From contig JAYMTL010000016.1 of assembly GCA_036897445.1 (NCBI GenBank), positions 124,001 through 188,000 on the forward strand: a stretch of DNA of 64,000 nucleotides, given 5' to 3'. Under the pieces are notes generated by a model, which worked only from the letters and a program-made list of their open reading frames with translations, made no database searches and was not told where the DNA came from. Numbering within the stretch: the stretch's first letter is position 1; the number at the start of each line of letters is the position of its first letter. Of the stretch, positions 57,344-64,000 are shown one piece after another. Both the position numbers and the translations under genes were made by a program. Source of the DNA: Pelargonium tetragonum. Lineage: Eukaryota; Streptophyta; Magnoliopsida; Geraniales; Geraniaceae.

Positions 57344-60300
57344 CAATGTGTGGGGTAGCATATCATCTGATGTAGTATTTAATTACTTTATAATATAAAT
57401 CGTTTAGGGCAGTTCTCAGTCGATAAGTTGTTGGATTTATCCTAAAAACCTTTTTGTAAGTGTCTTCCTTATCCTGATATTAGCCTCGACTTGACCTCTT
57501 AAACTACATCCAAGTCTAATTTATATAAGAATCAGAATTCTAAAGGGTATCCGAAGAGTGGGTACCCTTCTAAAAGCAATAAAAAATTTTTAGAGTCCTT
57601 CCCCTCTTTTTTAAGCAGAATCCCCTTTAGTTTCTTGTGTCGAAAGGGGGTCTTGCCAAGGTTAAAGGTATAGTACTCCCCCGGTCCTTTTCTTTTAGAG
57701 CACTTAAACACAGGATGGAATATCACTTAAGCGGTCTATGAAAAATATAGAATTGTTTTCTAGTAAACCTACGAGCTCAGTCCTTGCTTTAGAGCCCCGG
57801 ATACGGATGCCCCATTTCAAATGCATTTTAAGAAAGTCCCTAATGGGAGATTGCTACAGGGGTATTATATAACTAAAAGAGCCCTCGTTAAGCTTTCTTC
57901 TTATAACTTCTTAATAATTTTTATTTGTTAATTATTCAGAACAACCCAAAAGGTAACTATCCCAGATAAGAAACAACCCCTTAATTATACTAAAACTTTA
58001 CTATCTTGGACTTAATCCCCGGGTTCTTGGTATTTCTTATTTTTTGGAAGTTATAGAAGACACTTAAAGAATACGTTGTTAATGAAAAGCATGGAGCATT
58101 CTCCAAGACAAAAGTATAGGTTTACAGGACTTTGCCAATCAAATTAGTGTATATTTTCTACAGAAGTTAAGCTAGAATTTTCTATTCGGAGTAAGTGGGG
58201 CACTCCTTTGCTTTATGCAGCCAAGGTTTCCCGGTTTCTAGTTTATACCTGTATTTAGAACAGTTTTAATCTCTAAGCTTTTACGGAAAGGGGCTTAGTT
58301 ACTCAAGCAAGTCATATCTAAATCTTTAGTTTGACTTTTTTATAAAGTTGGGCAGAAAAATTGATAGCTAGGAAGATGATTTGTTTAAATGTACACAAGT
58401 ATAGGCGGGGGTTTTATGTAATAAGATATATAGGGAGATGCGCCAAGGAAATCCTTAAGCGAGGGCCTTGCGGAGTTCCTCTATCTAATAGAAGACTTTA
58501 GCGGTATTTACATATGTGTGTAGAACTCTGGCCTAAGGGTGGTACAGCCCTCTCTGTACTCTTGAGAACTATAAAGTCTTAATATATTTCCAGCGGAATC
58601 CGTACTAGAATGTAACCTCTACCTCATAAAGTTTTTACTGAGTACCCTCCAAAAGGGGATTACTTACTAACGGAAACTGTAAAGTAAAGTCACTAAATTG
58701 AGCCTAACCTCTTGAATTAGGTAATAGAGAGCAGGAAGACCCCAACTTAGTGAAAAGGACCCTTTATTTCAAGAGGAGTAATTCCACCTTACAATTATTA
58801 GCAGCTTTTTATTTTGTTTTTATAAAAGTACTTTATTTCGTAATATTAAGTTAAGACTCATTTCGGTATTAAGGTTTGACAACTAACGGTAAATAGAGCC
58901 CCCACTCTAATCTAACTTGGGCATGCATTTATTCCCTACCCCTAGGTCGCAGAAATATCCTTTTGCGAGAGCTTCCTAGTCCCTCTTTGTTTCTGGATTT
59001 TAAGGTACTGAAGCTTATAGGTTTTAAGCTTCTTTTTATAGGAAAAGGCCCCGATTTACCTTTACTACACTTTGAAGCGCCCAAGATCTCAGAGAGGTTA
59101 CTCCTCGGTTATTAAAAGTTAAAGTAAATGGATACCTAGGTTTTTATATACTAATAGATTCCGGAGTAAGGCCTTTCCTATCCTAAGTGGTTATACTATA
59201 AGTATACCCCGCTTTAAGGAATTCCGCTTTATTAAGAAAAGGTCCCGCAGAACAAAAATGGAACATCCTCTCGTAAAAGGTTACAGATAATTACTAAATT
59301 TTCTTAATTACCATCGTGCATGAAAAATCATAGGTTTTATTCTCCTGTTAGAAAATTATAGAAAGCCCGCCCTAAGTTATCTTTTTATGCCTCCTTGTCT
59401 TTGTGCAAGTACTATATATTATGAGAAAATCTAAAAATATTTGAATTTCTTCGGCGTAGCTTGGTGTAGGGTCTCTTTAATTATGAGATTTAATAGTAAT
59501 GTAATATTATATCAGGACTCCTTTTGGATTTTTAGGAAAATTCCCTTACACCTAGATAAAAAAGCGTTTTTGACCCTTACCCTTTCATTGAGAATCAAAG
59601 GCAGCTTAATCTTTTTTTTCTTTTTCTTGCTCCTACTTTCATCTACTAAAGCCGCGCTTTAGGTATGTGTCTAATTTTGCATAGTAAAGTTTCAACTAAG
59701 GAAAATTCTTTTGTAATTTATAATTTTCCTCCCCTTTTATAAGTATTCGGGTTTTACGAAAGTGGTAATTTTAGAATAGCTACCTGCAGGCAGTTTTTAA
59801 ACCATGAAAAGTCTTAATCCCAAACCTCTACTTCCTACTTATCCCCAGTGTATATTTGTCCGAATCTGTTCTAGGAAATTTTTCGTAAATCCTTAACCAA
59901 GGGGTATAACTTGTTTGGGCTATAGTAAGCGTAATATATAATATAAAGGGAATCCTTCAAGGTTGTTTTTACAAGAAAATTTCTAGCCTAGAAACCCGGT
60001 TTTACCAACGGAGCTAGGTAACACCCCATTATTATAGACTTTTCCATATGCATATGACTTAAAATAAAAATGTACCTAATCCCGAGCTTAAGCAAAAAGC
60101 TATAGTAGTTTCCCGGCCTTGTCTTTAATAAAATTTGTATGACTATTTTTTTACGCGGCTTATGCTTATGTCTTATTCTAATAAAAGAGGATTCTTATCT
60201 CTGGCAGGTATTAATTCATTTAGACAATTTGAGTTTTGGTACAAATTTAGGGGTCTTTTGCCCCCCCTTAACCTTAAACGGAGCTTCCCCTTTAACAAGT

Positions 60301-63300
60301 AAATTCTACCCCTTTTCTAGGGCACCACTTCCTAGGTATACTGAGCCAACCCCGTTTTGTATTCTTCTTGATATTTTAATGTTAATGTACTTACGCAAGT
60401 TCTCTGCCCCTTAAAAAAGCAAGTTCGTGTTATTATCTCGACCCAAAAAGAGACAATTAATCCCCGCAGTCTTTAGTTTTAGTCAAATGCCTAGTCTTTT
60501 TGGTCTGCTACAAGCTTATATAAAAGAAACCAAGGCTATATATTCACTATGAGATGAGTTTTCAAGTATAGTAACAAAGGCGGACATTCCTCACGTTTCT
60601 CAAAACAACTGGGTAAGTCGGCTAGCACATAAAGGACGGGCCTTTCTTAAGAGCTTTAAATATTTCTAAGTCTCGGCAGTATCTTTGTGGATTGTAACAC
60701 TACGATTCTGCATTTCTGAAATTTGCGTGCGTTTATCTATTTTATCTCTAGCTTATAGTATTCCCGCGGATGAAGAATTTTTAGACCTTTAAAGGTTCCC
60801 TTGAAGACTTTTGGGTCACTTTTGAGAGTATGGGCAGGAGTTTAGGCGGATATCTTTTTCATCATTATATGGAAACATATTTTTAGTTTTGGTATTTACA
60901 AGCAAAATATAAACAGGTATATTCAGTGACTGGAATTTCTCTAATAAGTCTTTGGTCCGTTAAATCTAGCTTTGACTCGCAGTTGCACCCCAACTTCCTT
61001 ATAGTAGCAACTTTCATTTTGGTATATCGGGGCCTTTATTAGTATGCCTTTCCTAAAAAGAAAATTTGTCCTTTGCTTATGCTTAACTTCTGCTTATCTT
61101 ATACAGGACTCCTTTTTGATACCCGGTTACCAGGCTGCAGTCTACCCCTTTTTATACCCCCTTTGACTTCCAAGACTATATATAAGAAATTTATGTAGGT
61201 AAATCGAGGGATGCTTTTAACAGTGGGAATACCGGGGGTTCCAAAAGCCCTGCGGTTATATTGGGATCTTTTAAAGTTATGAGAGCTCTCTTTCTCTATT
61301 CTATAAAGATCCTTAAGAAAGCTATTTTGATATATTGGGATTTTCCTTTATATAAAGTATTCTGACTTTTCTGGTAGAGTAAATTACTTACATACTGATT
61401 ACGAGGTTTCCAAATACTTTGGGGGCGAACCCGTTTGTTAACTTTACTTTAGATGATTTTGCTGTAATAAAGGAAAACGAGAGTTTGTTAATTTGTATCC
61501 ACAAAGTCAAAATCATGAGGCGAAGCTTTCGAACAAAACTTGCCGACTCTCTCTCGGGAACGGCTAAAACTTATGACTGTGCGCGGATAATACTTCAAAA
61601 GATTTTTTACTGTGATTTTATCTTGGGTTCCGTAATAGGCAGGAGTAGTTGTGATCAAAAAAGAATCTTTATATCTAAAGTATTGCGCCTTTAAGAATAA
61701 AGTTGGGTTTATAAACCCCGGACAAAAAGGGTCCTGAGTAACTTTTTAAAGATATTAGAGTCAGGAATAAAGTAAGGCAGTTCCATAAGACAAGGGTCTA
61801 CTAAGTAAAGTGTTATGTAAGCGAAGGGACTCCTTGAAAAAGCTTTTTTATAGGTTTTTTAGGAGAGAGAACAAGCCCCACTTAACTTATAGGAAACTAA
61901 GTCAAATTCTTTTAATGAGATAACTTTGATTTAATACCACGCAAAGTGGAGCCTCTTTTTGACTCTTACTCTAGTGTCTTGCTATATACTTCAATTGCCT
62001 AAAATTCTGTAGAAACTTTTATTAAAAGGATGCAGTAACAAAGTAAGTCATAAGAGATTTTGCGCTATAACATAAGTAGGTATACTCAAATAGACTTAAT
62101 ACAAGACCCTTCTTCTCTTCGGTACGGGAACATTAACTTACCTCTAGACTTATAAAAATCTCTCTATATCTAGTAACCAATAGGTATTATCCTTATTACA
62201 AGGACTAAGACTATACTCATATCTATAACATAACTAGCTAAGAAAGAGATATTAATACTTAAGATTATGATACTATATATATACTATACTAGGTATTCTA
62301 ATAGGAACTATACCTCTAATAAGGGTTAACCCGCCTAGCTACAAGGACATGTGAGGAAATATCCCTAAAAAAAACATTATACCAGAATTCTAACAAGTGA
62401 AAAGGACATTCTAGACAGTAACTTAAACCCTTTTTTAAATTTAATCTTTATTTCCCAGCTTTTTGTGTAAACGAGCCGCAATTACATCAGAATCAGTCCT
62501 ATACAAATAGTTGGCGTCATAAGACCCCATACTAACTAAAAATCCTGCAGTAACTCTAAGTGCGGGGTTCCCGAGTTGGTATATAACGATCCTATAAAAA
62601 ACTTCAATTTTTAGATTTTACTTAAGTTGAGGGGACTCCTACAGGTTAATTCTTGGTATCAAGTTTTTGCATTCAAAGTTCCTATACTTTAGGTTCTTTT
62701 TTAATGGGCCCCTAACATGGCTATGTAATAAAAATAAATAAAGAGGAAATCCTTGACCCCGAAGTTTAGCCTTAATTTCAGTTCGACTAAAGTGGACTTA
62801 TTCCTTATTATTTATTCCAAAAAAGGCATAAACTTTCTTTGTTATGAGAATCCTTGTGAGTCTATAAACTTTATCTTACTTTTTCCTGAGATTTATAAAA
62901 GATAAAATCCTGGCTGCCCTTTTTAAAACCCTTAAGTTTAGTAGCTAAAAATTTTTATAAGTTGATAAGCGAGCAAAGACACTCTAACTAACTCAACTCT
63001 TGGGTACAAAAAATCTATTGAAGGGAAACTCCGAAGTTCCCACCTCCAGTATATACAATTACTCCGCATAGCATTAGTGACAGGAATCTTATAATTTACT
63101 ACAGAATTTACAGTTTGCTTCACTCAAGATATTCTGAAATAGGCAGTCTATTGCAAAGCTTCTAGAAAGGCCCTAGATTGCTTTACCTCGAGTAGAACCG
63201 TCCTGAAGCACCTATCCAAGTTATAGAAAACAATAAAACAGGACTTTAACTATTAGCGATTTTTCTTAAATCTTTATACCAAAAAAAGTTAAATTACTCT

Positions 63301-64000
63301 TTAGGTCATAGGAGTCCTTATCTAGATCTAGAAAACTCCGGTAAAAATACTCCAGAAAGTAAACAAACAGAGTCCTCAGCTTGTGTGAGCTATAAAAAAC
63401 CAATACTACCCCTTTTTTGCAAAAGAAATAAAGAAAGAACCCTTAATAAAAAATTAGGGCTAAAAGTTACGATACAAACATGGAAAATCCTCGATAAGAG
63501 TAGACTCGTAAAATATTCTAAATCTACAAGGAAATCAAAAATCTTAGTAGAGAATTTCCTTTTTATGGAACACGGAATTTTAGCTATATCGTTCTTTTTA
63601 CTGGATCCTAACGAGTAACGAGGAGAGAAACTCTTACGGCGCCTCATAAATAATAGATAGGGAGAACTCCTTAACGTTCGGATCTCTCTATTTGTAATCA
63701 AAAGCAATAAGGGAAACTAAAGGAACCGGGTCTTAAGACCTAATAGCGGAGCTTTCTAATACCTATTCTTCACTAACTACCCTACCGGCGCCAAGATGAC
63801 TATCAAAAGAATGCTTATCTAAAAGGCTCTTGTAACACAAAGATGCGTGATTTACACTGAAATTAGAAAAGAATGCAATAATTAAGACATAAACAACAAA
63901 CTTCCATTTGACGCGGTCCTTTCTAAAGTCATGCTTTCAATTTCAAATACCAAAAAAAAGTCTTTATGTATGTATAAATTTATGTATAAGAGGTAGTCTT
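57344..64000. other. Gene-free spacer, right end
   Basis: No gene is recognisable after trnH. GGAATTCC at 59218-59225 and many odd-centred palindromes are present, with a low-complexity island at 62150-62330. At 63385-63707 open frames lie on both strands over the same DNA (77 and 105 codons); neither has a recognisable domain or ribosome binding site. Confidence 0.6.
62150..62330. repeat. ACTA/TATA-rich low-complexity island
   Basis: Words such as CTATATCTAGTAACC, GACTAAGACTATACTC and a TACTATATATATACTATACTAG tract dominate. It shares a 17-base word (62179-62195) with the island at 37249. No open frame spans it. Confidence 0.5.

Noticed and set aside
37249-62195. Shared 17-mer AATAGGTATTATCCTTA at 37249 and 62179 as proof of duplication.
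   Set aside because: About one such AT-rich 17-base match is expected by chance in 64 kb, so alone it proves nothing; it is mentioned only as weak support for related islands.
63385-63707. Overlapping open frames on both strands (77 and 105 codons).
   Set aside because: No domain, no ribosome binding site, biased low-complexity composition, and lengths compatible with chance.
1-64000. CRISPR arrays, toxin-antitoxin pairs, phage or defence genes.
   Set aside because: No regularly spaced identical repeats and no coding sequence of any kind was recognised.

Overview
This window is an AT-rich (roughly one third G+C, judged by eye from sampled lines), almost gene-free stretch, most likely from a very large, gene-sparse organelle genome. 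The main clue is one intact transfer RNA gene, trnH(GUG) at 57270-57343, whose D-arm, anticodon arm and T-arm closely match the plastid-type trnH of green algae and land plants. Either a huge green-lineage plastid genome or a plant-type mitochondrial genome carrying a plastid-derived trnH would fit. I cannot name the organism. A nuclear copy of organelle DNA is not excluded.

I found no protein-coding gene, no rRNA, no CRISPR array, no insertion-sequence transposase and no intron-encoded ORF. The longest open frames (137 codons at 1909-2322 on the minus strand, 105 codons at 63390-63707 on the minus strand) are about as long as chance predicts at this base composition, and none has a recognisable domain. 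I therefore list no CDS.

What the window does hold is RNA-like and repeat structure. From left to right: a perfect 18-bp palindrome (4221-4238); four copies of a short dispersed element built on AAATCACTTAGAYA (5151, 10059, 10840 and, inverted, 18932), each followed 70-134 bp later by a tRNA T-arm-like sequence; a 46-nt mini-tRNA-like fold inside the second copy (10151-10196); a degenerate trnQ-like sequence (19283-19351) with a strong stem-loop behind it; a diverged repeat pair (21936-22116 and 47942-48043); a 72-nt tRNA-like sequence with a CAU anticodon (28158-28229); a 96-nt long hairpin (30499-30594) built from a 15-mer that also occurs at three other places; a 746-bp segment bounded by exact 25-bp inverted repeats (35840-36585); a second diverged repeat pair (37703 and 38272); several short tandem duplications; and at the right a tRNA(Glu)-like sequence 17 bp upstream of the intact trnH.

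Two large-scale patterns run through the window. One is a family of short purine-to-pyrimidine palindromes of the form AAGGRNNYCCTT; the exact core GGAATTCC occurs at least 12 times where under one is expected from composition. The other is a set of CTA/ACT/AAT-rich low-complexity islands (6717-6845, 29201-29490, 29831-30190, 37180-37450, 49250-49480, 62150-62330). The picture is a genome that has expanded by short dispersed repeats while losing or fragmenting tRNA genes. I see no multigene system in it; the most promising undescribed items are the AAATCACTTAGAYA family and the palindrome family.
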